This document shows, piece by piece, positions 16,944 through 25,591 of a stretch of 64,000 nucleotides of DNA (the stretch's first letter is position 1; every line of letters starts with the position of its first letter). A program made the translations under genes and the position numbers. The notes beneath the pieces are model-generated. The model made no database searches and had not been told where the DNA came from. It worked only from the letters and a program-made list of their open reading frames with translations. This DNA is from JARRLC01 sp050290865 (lineage in GTDB: Bacteria > Pseudomonadota > Alphaproteobacteria > Rhizobiales > Rhodomicrobiaceae), in NCBI GenBank assembly GCA_050290865.1, contig JBNKIW010000002.1, positions 124,001 to 188,000 of the forward strand, in the 5' to 3' direction.

Positions 16944-17015
16944 GTACGCCCGCGAGAAGTCCTGCCCCATTTGCCGCGAGTGCTTTCAGGACTTCTCGCG
17001 CAAGGGTTGCGCTAG
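16944..17015. repeat. Palindromic repeat A, copy 1
   Basis: A 72 bp element bounded by GTAC and GCTAG. The 14 bp arms CGCGAGAAGTCCTG (16951-16964) and CAGGACTTCTCGCG (16987-17000) are perfect inverted repeats around a 22-base loop containing CCCCATTTGCCGCG. Read on the minus strand it begins 15 bp after the nifQ stop, so it could form a hairpin at the 3' end of the nif transcript. It also lies 71 bp upstream of mrpA. Confidence 0.75.
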
Positions 17016-17029
17016 GTGCAATGCGCGCC

Positions 17030-17650
17030 TTACTCCGGCGCGCGCTTGGCCAGCGCCATCATCTGCTCCGCTGAATCCGGCTCGAAACACACCGCCACCT
17101 CCGGGCAGTCGCAGCAGTTCGGCGACGTGCAGTGGCTCATGCCCTCCTCCTCACACAGACAGCGGTAGAAGAAGCGCTTCCAGCGCATGTTCCTGTTGCG
17201 CGCGGCGAGCGGCGCGTAGTGCCGTTCCATGACGAGGCGCAGCGTGGGCCGGTCAGGCAGGCCGAGGTCTTCCCACAGATGCCCGCCTTCGAGCGCGCGC
17301 CGGGCGATGATCGCTGCCAGCCAGCGCGAGCTTTCGCGCGCCGTTGAAAGATTGCGCCTGAGCAGGTCGCGGACCCACGCCTGTTCCTCGCTCTCATCGG
17401 CGGTGACGTAATCCTCCGGTTTCAGCGGCAAAGGATCCGGGCCGTGCAGCGCCACGAGCGCACGGAGCGCTGTGCCGCCCAGCCCCACGTGCCGCGCGAG
17501 GCTGGCTCCCGTCTCCGCGCATTCCGCCAGCGTCACGGCCATCACACCGCGGAACACCATGCGGTCGAACGCAGCGCCATCGGGGTCGCGCGCGGGGCCG
17601 GCTACGGGGACGGCATCCTTGAGACTGGCGGCGGTCAGCATGTTCGACAT
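17030..17650 (-). CDS. nifQ: Nitrogen fixation protein NifQ
   Basis: A 206-residue protein with the NifQ C-terminal cluster motif C-x4-C-x2-C-x5-C at Cys174, 179, 182 and 188. In the family this holds a Mo-Fe-S cluster that donates molybdenum to NifEN/NifH during FeMo-cofactor assembly. The conserved Trp-Lys-Arg-Phe-Phe-Tyr segment precedes the motif. GAAGGGA lies shortly before the ATG at 17650. It is the last gene of the nif run, 49 bp after fdxB, and is followed by palindromic repeat A. Confidence 0.93.
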   Translation of the reverse strand: MSNMLTAASLKDAVPVAGPARDPDGAAFDRMVFRGVMAVTLAECAETGASLARHVGLGGTALRALVALHGPDPLPLKPEDYVTADESEEQAWVRDLLRRNLSTARESSRWLAAIIARRALEGGHLWEDLGLPDRPTLRLVMERHYAPLAARNRNMRWKRFFYRCLCEEEGMSHCTSPNCCDCPEVAVCFEPDSAEQMMALAKRAPE

Positions 17651-17699
17651 GGCACATCCCTTCTCATTCGGGAGCAGTGGGGTTCGCAGCGGTGGGCAC

Positions 17700-18032
17700 T
17701 CACGCTGCCGCCAGTTCCGTTGCCATCACATGGGTCTGGCAGTTCTTCGGACACACCCGCGCACAGGCGCCGCAGCCGATGCACGCCCCCGCATTGTCCA
17801 GCACCATGATTTTGCGCAGCAGCTCGCCGTCGAAATCGTCTTCGTCGTCCTCATCCTCCTCGGCCGAAACCTTGCCGAGCATGTTGTCGTCGGCGTCGAG
17901 GCCGTAGAGATGCATCACGTCGCGTGAGCACACCTTGTAGCAGCGGCCGCAGCCGATGCATTTCCCGGCGTCGATGGCGGTTAGATAGGCCGGTTCCCAG
18001 GCGGAGCCGTCGCGGCTGGCGTATATCGGCAT
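17700..18032 (-). CDS. fdxB: Nif-associated 2x[4Fe-4S] ferredoxin (ferredoxin III type)
   Basis: A 110-residue ferredoxin with two CxxCxxCxxxC cluster motifs, Cys-Ile-Gly-Cys-Gly-Arg-Cys-Tyr-Lys-Val-Cys near residue 24 and Cys-Ile-Gly-Cys-Gly-Ala-Cys-Ala-Arg-Val-Cys near 84. They are separated by a long, very acidic insert (about residues 55-70) typical of the nif-specific ferredoxin III family. It probably supplies low-potential electrons to nitrogenase or to cofactor biosynthesis; which one is not shown by sequence. It lies between DUF683 and nifQ on the same strand. Confidence 0.9.
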   Translation of the reverse strand: MPIYASRDGSAWEPAYLTAIDAGKCIGCGRCYKVCSRDVMHLYGLDADDNMLGKVSAEEDEDDEDDFDGELLRKIMVLDNAGACIGCGACARVCPKNCQTHVMATELAAA

Positions 18033-18068
18033 GGTCGTCTCTCTGTTCTTCCTGTGTCTGCGCGCCGC

Positions 18069-18272
18069 TCAGGCCGCCGCCTGGGCCGCCTTGAGTTTTG
18101 CGCGAGCCTCCTCCAGCGTCTTGAAGGCGTCGTAGGTCGTCTGCGCGACGGTCATGATCGTCGTCCAGTTGAGCGGAAGCTCTTCGGACAGATCGTGCAG
18201 GTTCATTTTCGCGTTGGTGGCGCGGGCGGATAGTTTTTTGACTTCGGTTTTCAGGGTTTCGATGTCTGACAT
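18069..18272 (-). CDS. NifX-associated small protein (DUF683 / CCE_0567 family)
   Basis: A 67-residue helical protein. Its two-helix pattern, with Asp-Ile-Glu-x-Leu-Lys, then Lys-x-x-Leu-His-Asp-Leu-Ser-Glu and a Leu-Pro-x-x-Trp turn, matches the DUF683 family, whose cyanobacterial member CCE_0567 binds metal. These genes sit next to nifX and DUF269 across diazotrophs. The frame extends upstream to 18302, but AAGGAG precedes the ATG at 18272. Its exact role in nitrogen fixation is unknown. Confidence 0.88.
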   Translation of the reverse strand: MSDIETLKTEVKKLSARATNAKMNLHDLSEELPLNWTTIMTVAQTTYDAFKTLEEARAKLKAAQAAA

Positions 18273-18347
18273 TGCGCTCCTTCCCCAATTCTTCTCTGCC
18301 ATCCCCCAAAAAGCGGGAATGAGGAGAATATTGCGTTGCGTCCATTC

Positions 18348-18830
18348 TCAAGCCTTCGCCACCTCCGGCCAGGCGTCGATCGTCTCAACGGCCTGGTTCA
18401 CCGCCGTCCCGCCCTCCGCCGCGAGCTTGGCGAAGCTTCCAAAACCGAAGCGGTGCAGGTCCCGCATGTGCTTCGAGAGCACGACGAGCTTGCCCATGGT
18501 GAGGATCACGCGGCCGAACCCCTCGTGATGCACCTTCATCATCGGGCTGGCGATCATGCCCGTCCGGCCCTCGATGGCCAGCGATATGGCGGCATAGAAC
18601 TGCTCGACGCGCGCGATCACATCCGGGTCGGGATCGGCCATCAGCGGCATGGCGCGGCGCTGTTCCTTGGTGACAATGAACGGCTTGACGAGAGCGGCGT
18701 CGGGCTTGTCCTCCCAGGCGCCATAGCTGTCCTGGGCACGGATGAGGCGGACGAGCGCCTTGAGAAACGGTGTTTCGAAGGCAGCAGCGTCTTCCGCGCT
18801 GAGCGTGGCGGTAGCGATGGCGGCGGTCAT
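18348..18830 (-). CDS. NifX-associated nitrogen fixation protein (DUF269)
   Basis: A 160-residue soluble protein of the DUF269 family, which is found only with nif genes. Diagnostic parts are the N-terminal Phe-Leu-Lys-x-Leu-Val-Arg-Leu-Ile-Arg-Ala-Gln-Asp segment and the C-terminal Lys-His-Met-Arg-Asp-Leu-His-Arg-Phe-Gly-Phe helix. The ATG at 18830 overlaps the nifX stop, indicating coupling. Its biochemical function has not been established in the family. Confidence 0.92.
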   Translation of the reverse strand: MTAAIATATLSAEDAAAFETPFLKALVRLIRAQDSYGAWEDKPDAALVKPFIVTKEQRRAMPLMADPDPDVIARVEQFYAAISLAIEGRTGMIASPMMKVHHEGFGRVILTMGKLVVLSKHMRDLHRFGFGSFAKLAAEGGTAVNQAVETIDAWPEVAKA

Positions 18831-19327
18831 CAGGCGTCCTCCTCGGCGAATGCGGGTTTGGTTGCGCCCGTCGCCGTGGCCAGAACCTTGCGCAGCCATG
18901 GCGGCGGTGAGCCTTTGAGCATGGTCTGAACGCGGGCGATCACATCTTCGATGGGCATGGGATCGGGAATTTTGACCGGGTGGATCCGGGCTTTCACGAC
19001 TTTCGCCGCCGCCGGGCCGCCGATGGCGCGCACGAACAGCAGGTTGACGCCTTCGAGCGCCTCGACCTTCGGCGTGATGCGGTCGTCGCCGTCATCCTTG
19101 TGCTTGCCGCCCTCGTCCGACACATCGTCGAAACCGATGGCCTCGACGAAGGTGGATGCTTCCGGCATGACGTCGTAGATGGCGAATTTGCGCGCCGAGC
19201 CGAAATGCGCATTCAGCCCCGCCATATCCTGCGTGGCGATGGCGATCCGCAGGGCGCCCGCGGGCCTGGCGGCGCGGGCCGCTGTCTCGGGAATATCGTC
19301 AATGAGTTTCAGGCGCCTCACGGTCAT
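18830..19327 (-). CDS. nifX: NifX, FeMo-cofactor precursor carrier
   Basis: A 165-residue protein. The NifX/NifB-C/NafY-type domain spans about 25-130, with Arg-Ile-Ala-Ile-Ala-Thr-Gln-Asp near 27, then Leu-Asn-Ala-His-Phe-Gly-Ser-Ala, and Val-Arg-Ala-Ile-Gly-Gly-Pro-Ala-Ala near 102. In characterised systems NifX binds NifB-co and shuttles precursors to NifEN. Its start lies inside the end of nifN (29 bp overlap), so the two are translationally linked. The tail after 135 is low complexity. Confidence 0.92.
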   Translation of the reverse strand: MTVRRLKLIDDIPETAARAARPAGALRIAIATQDMAGLNAHFGSARKFAIYDVMPEASTFVEAIGFDDVSDEGGKHKDDGDDRITPKVEALEGVNLLFVRAIGGPAAAKVVKARIHPVKIPDPMPIEDVIARVQTMLKGSPPPWLRKVLATATGATKPAFAEEDA

Positions 19328-20690
19328 GGCTGTCCTCCATGCTGCGTAACAGGAACGGGTTCAGGTCGTCGGGGTTCGGTGTGTGGATCTGCGCCTGGAA
19401 GATGTTCGCCACCTCGAAAATCAGGTCGCGCGTGCCTTCGTAGAGGATGGTGCGGCGGTGCTGGCTGCCGATCCGGTCGAAGATGGGAAAGCCGGCGCGC
19501 ATGAGCGGCACGCCAAGGCGCTCGGACGCCTGCCGCCCGTGGCTGTGCGTGACGAGCAGGTCGCAGCTCGCGGTGCCGGCAAGGTCTTCGAAATCGCCGA
19601 GATCGCCGACTTTCACCTCCGTAGCGGGCACCTTTTCGAGGATCGGCGAATGGCCGGAGGTCGTCACAGCGACGGGGATCTCCGCCCCCAGACCGGCGAA
19701 AAACGCCGACAGCGTGTAGAGGAGGTCCGGATCCGCGGCGATGCCGATGCGCTTGCCACCGAAATGGAAATGCCCGTCGAGCATGGCGTCGGTAAGCTGG
19801 TTGCGGCGGCGGCGGATTTTCGCCGGGACCGGGCGGCCGGAAAGCTCGGCGAAAAGCGTCATCAGCCGGTCAACGGGCTTGAGCGCCGTGAGCGTGTCGA
19901 ACACCATGAACGGCACGTCCGCGCGTTTCGCCAGAAGCCGGGCCGGGCGGCGCATGTGCTCGCCAATGGCCACCGTGTAGGCGGACCGGCCCATCTCGCG
20001 GATGGTCTCGACCGGCGTGCCGCCATAGGTGTGCGGGATCCAGCGGTCCGGAATGGTGCCGTCCAGCGCGCCGGACACATCCGGCAGGATGATCGGATCG
20101 AGGCCGAAGCTTTCCGCCGTCTCGCGCAACAGCTCGATGTCGGCCACGGTCAGATGCCAGCCGGGGAGGATGTTGACACGGTTCGGAATGAGGCGCTTCG
20201 GCTCGTCCGGCTTGACGAGGGTCTCGATCATCGCCGTGACGGCCTTCGTCCAGCCCTCCTCGATGGCGCCGTCGAAATCGGGCGTGTTCACCAGCACGAT
20301 TTCGGTCCCGGCCAGTTCCTCGGCGCGGCGGCGCCTGATGTTCGCCAGATCGCCCGCGAAATCCTCCCCGCGCGTCTCGACCAGCGCCGTGGTGCAGATG
20401 CCGATGAATTTGGGATTCGTGCGCTTCTTCAGGTTGAGCAGCGCTTCTTCGAGATTGTCGGCGCCGCCGAGGATGGTCGCCACCTCGTCCATCGCCGTCG
20501 TCTGCAGGGGGATGGTCTCCTTGAAGTGGCGCACGAACAGGACGAGAGCGAAGGAGGTGCAGCCCTGGCTGCCATGAAACAGCGGCATGGCGGCGTCCAC
20601 GCCCAGGAAGGCGAAGGCCGCGCCGAGCGGCTGCGACGATTTCAGCGGATTGACCGAAGCGGCTTTGCTGACGGGGACGATAGTCGGCAT
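19299..20690 (-). CDS. nifN: Nitrogenase cofactor scaffold subunit NifN
   Basis: A 463-residue homologue of NifK that pairs with NifE to form the scaffold on which NifB-co matures to FeMo-co. N-terminal conserved segments include Ser-Gln-Pro-Leu-Gly-Ala, then Phe-His-Gly-Ser-Gln-Gly-Cys near residue 45 and Gly-Ile-Cys-Thr-Thr-Ala near 97. C-terminal conserved parts include Gly-Phe-Pro-Ile-Phe-Asp-Arg-Ile-Gly. The frame is open upstream to 20795, but GGAG lies eight bases before the ATG at 20690. It overlaps nifX downstream and starts 12 bp before the nifE stop is reached by the reverse reading, so nifE-N-X are coupled. Confidence 0.94.
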   Translation of the reverse strand: MPTIVPVSKAASVNPLKSSQPLGAAFAFLGVDAAMPLFHGSQGCTSFALVLFVRHFKETIPLQTTAMDEVATILGGADNLEEALLNLKKRTNPKFIGICTTALVETRGEDFAGDLANIRRRRAEELAGTEIVLVNTPDFDGAIEEGWTKAVTAMIETLVKPDEPKRLIPNRVNILPGWHLTVADIELLRETAESFGLDPIILPDVSGALDGTIPDRWIPHTYGGTPVETIREMGRSAYTVAIGEHMRRPARLLAKRADVPFMVFDTLTALKPVDRLMTLFAELSGRPVPAKIRRRRNQLTDAMLDGHFHFGGKRIGIAADPDLLYTLSAFFAGLGAEIPVAVTTSGHSPILEKVPATEVKVGDLGDFEDLAGTASCDLLVTHSHGRQASERLGVPLMRAGFPIFDRIGSQHRRTILYEGTRDLIFEVANIFQAQIHTPNPDDLNPFLLRSMEDSHDREAPETH

Positions 20691-20703
20691 GGCGTGATCT
20701 CCC

Positions 20704-22209
20704 TCAGTCATCACCGATGTCGTCGGCGACCGTGGCGGCAAACTTCCTGCGCGTGTGCGCGACGTAATGCACATCTTCGGAGCTGGTGGCGGCAAGGGGC
20801 GCCGCGGTGCTCAACCGGCCGACGCGCCCCTTCGCGTCCCACGGGGCGGGTTCGCGCACCTGCGCCCACACCGGATTGCCGATCGCGATGTCGATCTGGC
20901 GCACCAGTTCCACCATGCCGTCATAGCCCGCATAAGGGTGATGCCGCTCCTGGTTGATGTCGAGCCACGCCGTCCTGGCCTTCAGCGCGATAAACTGCGT
21001 GCGCCCGCCGGAGAGCATGATGTCCGCCTGCCCCTCTTTGAGCATCTCGTAGAGGTCGCGCGGCGCGATGCCCTCGAACATATGAGGATTTTCCTTCAGG
21101 AGAGCCTTGACCCGCTCCTTGTCCTCGGGCGTGGACTTCTTCACCGATGTGCCGACGATCTCCATGCCGATTTCCATCAGAGCCGAGACCACCGACCACG
21201 ATTTCACACCGCCGGTGTTCAACAGCACGCGCTTGCCCGCCAGCCGCTCGCGGTAGGGTTCGAGGCGCTTCCAGGCGAGCGCCTCCTCCTCCTCGATAAG
21301 CGTTTCCGAGCGTTCGATCAGGTCGGCGGGCGCACCGCGCTGGACCAGCAGCCGCGCCGTCTGCCGGAGCGCGTCCGATGTGTCGGAAATGCCGTAGAAA
21401 GAGCCTTCGAAGAACGGGATGCCCCAGCGCTCCTCCATCTTGCGCGCGAGGTTGATGAGCGCCGTCGAGCACACCATCATCGTCGCGCGCGCGGTGTGGG
21501 CGGCGGCAATGTCCAGATAGCGCGCATCGCCGGGAACGCAGGCGCGCACGCGAATGCCCAGCTTCTCGAACAGCGGCTGTACCATCCAGAACTCGCCGGA
21601 GAGGTTGAATTCGCCGAGAATGTTGATGTCGGTTGGCCCGGTGTCGTCCGGCTCGTGCGTGCCGATGACATGGTCGATGAGCGTCTCGCCCGCGAGCTTG
21701 TTGCCGAGATTCTTCGAGCCGACGAAGCCGGGCGCGTTCACGGGCACGACCGGGAGCCCGAATTTCTCCGAGACGTGGCGGCAGACCGCTTCGATGTCGT
21801 CGCCGACGAGCGCAGGTACGCAGGTCGAATAGACGAAGATCGCGGGCGGTGCGTAGCGTTCGGCGATTTCACGGATGGCCTTGTAGAGTTTTCTCTCGCC
21901 GTTTCCCAGCACGACATCAAGCTCGGTGAGGTCGGTGGTGAAGCTCGTGCGCCAGAGGTCCGGGCCGGAGGACGCCGCGCCGCGATTGTCCCAGCTGTTG
22001 CCCTCGCAGGCCAGCGGCGCATGGATGAGATGCGCCACGTCGGTGATCGGCTGCAGCGCGATCTTGGCGCCATCGAAAGCACAACCACCCGCCGCCGCGC
22101 CGGGCGTCAGCGGCTTGGAGCAGCCTTTCTTGCGCTCCTTCTCGCCCTTGGCCTGATTCTTGCCACAGGCGGGCTCGTTGAAGACATCGGCGATCTTGTC
22201 TTTCAGCAT
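20704..22209 (-). CDS. nifE: Nitrogenase cofactor scaffold subunit NifE
   Basis: A 501-residue homologue of NifD. Cys43 in the N-terminal Gly-Gly-Cys-Ala-Phe-Asp-Gly-Ala, Cys68 in Pro-Leu-Ala-Cys-Glu-Gly and Cys130 in Tyr-Ser-Thr-Cys-Val-Pro correspond to the cluster ligands shared with NifN. Cys20-30-rich N-terminal extension residues and Gly-Gly-Val-Lys-Ser-Trp are typical of NifE. The frame runs upstream to 22356 without support; AGGAG lies nine bases before the ATG at 22209. A 238 bp gap with hairpins separates it from nifK. Confidence 0.94.
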   Translation of the reverse strand: MLKDKIADVFNEPACGKNQAKGEKERKKGCSKPLTPGAAAGGCAFDGAKIALQPITDVAHLIHAPLACEGNSWDNRGAASSGPDLWRTSFTTDLTELDVVLGNGERKLYKAIREIAERYAPPAIFVYSTCVPALVGDDIEAVCRHVSEKFGLPVVPVNAPGFVGSKNLGNKLAGETLIDHVIGTHEPDDTGPTDINILGEFNLSGEFWMVQPLFEKLGIRVRACVPGDARYLDIAAAHTARATMMVCSTALINLARKMEERWGIPFFEGSFYGISDTSDALRQTARLLVQRGAPADLIERSETLIEEEEALAWKRLEPYRERLAGKRVLLNTGGVKSWSVVSALMEIGMEIVGTSVKKSTPEDKERVKALLKENPHMFEGIAPRDLYEMLKEGQADIMLSGGRTQFIALKARTAWLDINQERHHPYAGYDGMVELVRQIDIAIGNPVWAQVREPAPWDAKGRVGRLSTAAPLAATSSEDVHYVAHTRRKFAATVADDIGDD

Positions 22210-22447
22210 GATGATCGGTCTCCTGCCTGCGCCACGAATTGCTCTCTCACCCCCGCCGCATTCCGCACCCGAGTCTTTGTCTGAGGCCAGCGCATCCGCG
22301 CTGGCCGTTTGCCCGCTTGGCCGCGGGCCCCGGGTACCAGACCGAGAGCGAGGCACCAGGGGCCCATGGAGCGATGTTTACTGATCGCGACCAGCAAGCG
22401 TCGCTCCAAGTGGGCAAGATGCCGGGCGGATGCCCGGTACCAGCGCA
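22210..22447. other. nifK-nifE gap with hairpin-forming sequences
   Basis: The longest gap inside the nif run. It contains GGCCAGCGC-ATCC-GCGCTGGCC around 22278-22299 (9 bp stem, 4-base loop) and CCGGGC-GGAT-GCCCGG around 22424-22439. Near-identical CCGGTACCAG and CCGGGTACCAG strings occur at both ends of the central part. No sigma-54 pattern (TGGCAC-N5-TTGC) was found here on the minus strand, so nifE is probably read from nifH. The hairpins may process or stabilise the upstream nifHDK message. Confidence 0.5.
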
Positions 22448-23986
22448 TCAGCGCGTCAAATCAAACGAATAATCCGTCACCCCCGGTTCGTCGGTGTCGA
22501 GGTCCATGGTGTCGAAGATCTTGTCGAGCAACTGCACCAGCACTCTGAGCGCACCCTGATAGCCCCAGACCGGGAAGCGGTGATGGTGATGCCGGTCGAA
22601 AATCGGGAACATCAGACGGATCAGCGGGATCTTCAGATCGCGTTCGAGATATTTGCCGTAGGAATTGCCAATGATTAAATCGGCCGGCTCCGTGGCGAGC
22701 AGCGAACGCAGGTGCCACAGATCCTTGCCCGCCCACACCTGGCAGCCCGCGCCAAACGGCGAGGATGCCAGGAGCGCCTTCATCTGTTCTTCCCACGCCT
22801 TGCTGCCATTCGTCGCCAGGCAGTGGATGGGCTCGCCGCCCGTCTCCATGACGAAGCGCGCCATGCCATAGACGAAGTCCGGGTCGCCATAGATGGCGTA
22901 TTTCTTGCCATGCAGCCAGGCCTGGCTGTCGGCCATGGCATCGACGAGCCGCCCGCGCTCCTTCGTCAGCGCCTCCGGCACCGGCTTGCCGGTCAGCTCA
23001 CAGATCTTCATCAGCAGTTCGTCCGTACCCTGCACGCCCATCGGGTAATGGAAACTCGCCGTTTCGTGACCGAGGCTCCCTGCGTATTCCAGCGTCTTCG
23101 GCGTGCAGTATTCCTGCAGCGATATCGTGGCCTTGGCGTTCAGCGCCGCCCGCGCGTCCTCCAGCGTCGTGCCGCCGTCATACATGCGGAACTCGCCGTC
23201 CGACGGCGTATCGTAGACGTCCGAGGGGTCGGAAAGGAGCGTGTACTCGACGCCCATCAGGTCGAGCATGCGCTTCAACTCGCGGTTGTTGCCGACGCAG
23301 TAGCCGTCAAAACCGGGGATGATGTTGATCTGCGCGCCCGGTGCACGCTCGGCGTTCTTCCAGAAGTGCTCCAGAATGCCCTTGATCATATTGTCGTAGC
23401 CGGTGACGTGGCTGCCGACGAAGGCGGGCGTATGTGCGAAGGGCACGTCGAACTCGCCGGGCACCGAGCCTTTCAGCTTCGCCTCTTCGATGAAGGAACG
23501 CAGGTCGTCGCCGATCACTTCCGCCATGCAGGTGGTGGACACCGCGATCATCTTAGGGTCGTAGAGCGACTTGGTGTTGGCGAGGCCGTCCACCATGTTC
23601 CTGAGGCCGCCGAACACCGCCGCGTCCTCGGTCATCGACGAGGACACCGCCGAGGACGGCTCCTTGAAGTGGCGCGACAGGTGCGAGCGGTAATAGGCGA
23701 CGCAGCCCTGGCTGCCATGCACGAACGACATCGTGCGTTCGAAGCCGGCAGCGGCGAAAACAGCACCGAGCGGCTGGCAGGCCTTGGCCGGATTGATGAC
23801 GACGGCTTCACGCGCAAGGTTTTTTTCGCGGTATTCCCAGGTTTTCGTCCAGTCTGCGACTTCGACAACCTTGTCGTCCGGATGCGGGCACTCGTACGTC
23901 TCGCGCTTGTTCTTGAACATCTCCTGGTATTCCGGCTCGCGGAACAGGGGACGGTGGTCGAGAACCTTCTCGGCTGACTGCGGCAT
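22448..23986 (-). CDS. nifK: Nitrogenase molybdenum-iron protein beta subunit
   Basis: A 512-residue subunit of the MoFe protein. The P-cluster ligands are all present: Cys70 (Ala-Cys-Gln-Pro-Leu-Gly), Cys95 (Gly-Ser-Gln-Gly-Cys-Val) and Cys153 (Ser-Thr-Thr-Cys-Met-Ala), the same numbering as in Azotobacter vinelandii. C-terminal landmarks are Phe-Pro-Ile-Phe-Asp-Arg-His-His-His-His-Arg. The ATG at 23986 (11 codons inside the frame) gives this numbering and has GAAGGAG upstream. It follows nifD by 108 bp. Confidence 0.97.
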   Translation of the reverse strand: MPQSAEKVLDHRPLFREPEYQEMFKNKRETYECPHPDDKVVEVADWTKTWEYREKNLAREAVVINPAKACQPLGAVFAAAGFERTMSFVHGSQGCVAYYRSHLSRHFKEPSSAVSSSMTEDAAVFGGLRNMVDGLANTKSLYDPKMIAVSTTCMAEVIGDDLRSFIEEAKLKGSVPGEFDVPFAHTPAFVGSHVTGYDNMIKGILEHFWKNAERAPGAQINIIPGFDGYCVGNNRELKRMLDLMGVEYTLLSDPSDVYDTPSDGEFRMYDGGTTLEDARAALNAKATISLQEYCTPKTLEYAGSLGHETASFHYPMGVQGTDELLMKICELTGKPVPEALTKERGRLVDAMADSQAWLHGKKYAIYGDPDFVYGMARFVMETGGEPIHCLATNGSKAWEEQMKALLASSPFGAGCQVWAGKDLWHLRSLLATEPADLIIGNSYGKYLERDLKIPLIRLMFPIFDRHHHHRFPVWGYQGALRVLVQLLDKIFDTMDLDTDEPGVTDYSFDLTR

Positions 23987-24094
23987 GGGGTCGTGCTCCT
24001 TCGTTCGGCCGTCCGCCATACGGGACGCGCCGTTGCAAGGGTTTCGGTCTTGGGGGCAGAACCGGCCGGGCGACCCGCTCTGCGGCGTTCTGGC

Positions 24095-25591
24095 CTACGC
24101 GGCCTTGGCTTCGGCTCCGGCGTCCTTCTTCTTCCAGGGCGCGTCATAGAGGCCCCAGACGGGCGAGTTGATCGCCAGGTCCATGTCGCGGGCGAAGATG
24201 GCGAAGCCGTCATAGCCGTGATACGGGCCGGAATAGTCCCAGGAATGCATCTGGCGGAACGGGATGCCCATCTTCTGCACCGGGTACTTCTCCTTGATGC
24301 CGGAGCCGACCAGATCTGGGCGGATCTTCTCGATGAACTTCTCCAGTTCGTAGCCGGTGACGTCGTCGTAGATCAGCGTGCCGTTCTTCACGTAGTGGCC
24401 GGTGCGCTGGTAGTCGTCGTTGTGGCCGAATTCGTAGCCCGTACCGGCGATGACCATGCCGAGATCGTCGTAGGCGGTGACGACGTGGCGCGGGCGCAGG
24501 CCGCCGACATAGAGCATCACGCTCTTGCCTTCGAGGCGCGGGCGGTATTTGGCGAGCACCGCATCGACGAAGGGCTGATACTTGGCGATGACGCGCTCGG
24601 CGCCCTCCTTGATCCTGTCGTCGAACTGCGCGGCAATCTTGCGAAGGCTGGCGGCGATCTGCGACGGGCCGAAGAAGTTGTACTCCTCCCACGGGACGCC
24701 GTATTTCTCCTCCATGTGCCGGCAGATGTAGTTCATCGACCGGTAGCAGTGGATGAGGTTGAGCTTCGCCTTCGGCGCGCGTTCGATTTCGGCGAGCGTG
24801 GCGTCGCCTGACCAGTTGCCGACGACGTTCAGCCCCATTTCCTCCAGGAGGATGCGGCTTGCCCAGGCGTCGCCGCCGATATTGTAGTCGCCGATGACGT
24901 TCACGTCATAAGGGCCGGCGGCGTAATCGCTTTCCTTCTTGTCGAACACCCAGTCGCGGATGGAGTCGTTGGCGATGTGGTGGCCGAGCGACTGCGACAC
25001 GCCGCGGAAACCCTCGCAACGCACTGGAACGATGGTCTTGCCGAGTTCCTTGTTCTTCGTCCTCGCCACCGCCTCGATGTCGTCGCCGATCAGTCCGATC
25101 GGGCATTCCGACTGCACGGTAATGCCGTTGTTCAGCGGGAAAAGGCCGTCGATCTCGTCCATGACCTTGCCCAGCTTCTTGTCGCCGCCGAACACGATGT
25201 CACGCTCCTGGAAATCGGAGGTGAACTGCATGGTCACGAAGCTGTCCACGCCGGTCTTGCCGATATAGTAGTTGCGGCGCTGTGACCAGGAATACTGTCC
25301 GCAACCCACCGGGCCGTGGCTGATGTGAACCATGTCCTTGACCGGCCCCCAGACCACGCCCTTCGAGCCCGCATAGGCGCAGCCGCGGACGGTCATCACG
25401 CCGGGGATGGACTTGATGTTGGACTTGACGTCGCATTCGGTAAGCGCCTCGCCCTGTTCGTCCGCGCCTGTTTCCTTGGCGACGGAGAGGTGACGCTTGC
25501 GCCGCTTGGCGAATTTCTCGGGATAAGCCGAAAGAACTTCCTCGATGAGGCGTTCGTTGAACCCGGCGTCGTGTGTAGTGCCATCAGTCAT
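24095..25591 (-). CDS. nifD: Nitrogenase molybdenum-iron protein alpha subunit
   Basis: A 498-residue subunit of the MoFe protein. P-cluster ligands are Cys71, Cys97 and Cys163. The FeMo-cofactor ligands are Cys282 (Ile-His-Cys-Tyr-Arg-Ser) and His449 (Met-His-Ser-Trp-Asp-Tyr), equivalent to Cys275 and His442 of A. vinelandii. The Val-Arg-Gly-Cys-Ala-Tyr-Ala-Gly-Ser-Lys-Gly-Val-Val segment marks it as a molybdenum nitrogenase rather than a vanadium or iron-only form. It lies 132 bp after nifH; that gap has a common small palindrome (CCCGC-CTTC-GCGGG) around 25690-25704. Confidence 0.97.
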   Translation of the reverse strand: MTDGTTHDAGFNERLIEEVLSAYPEKFAKRRKRHLSVAKETGADEQGEALTECDVKSNIKSIPGVMTVRGCAYAGSKGVVWGPVKDMVHISHGPVGCGQYSWSQRRNYYIGKTGVDSFVTMQFTSDFQERDIVFGGDKKLGKVMDEIDGLFPLNNGITVQSECPIGLIGDDIEAVARTKNKELGKTIVPVRCEGFRGVSQSLGHHIANDSIRDWVFDKKESDYAAGPYDVNVIGDYNIGGDAWASRILLEEMGLNVVGNWSGDATLAEIERAPKAKLNLIHCYRSMNYICRHMEEKYGVPWEEYNFFGPSQIAASLRKIAAQFDDRIKEGAERVIAKYQPFVDAVLAKYRPRLEGKSVMLYVGGLRPRHVVTAYDDLGMVIAGTGYEFGHNDDYQRTGHYVKNGTLIYDDVTGYELEKFIEKIRPDLVGSGIKEKYPVQKMGIPFRQMHSWDYSGPYHGYDGFAIFARDMDLAINSPVWGLYDAPWKKKDAGAEAKAA

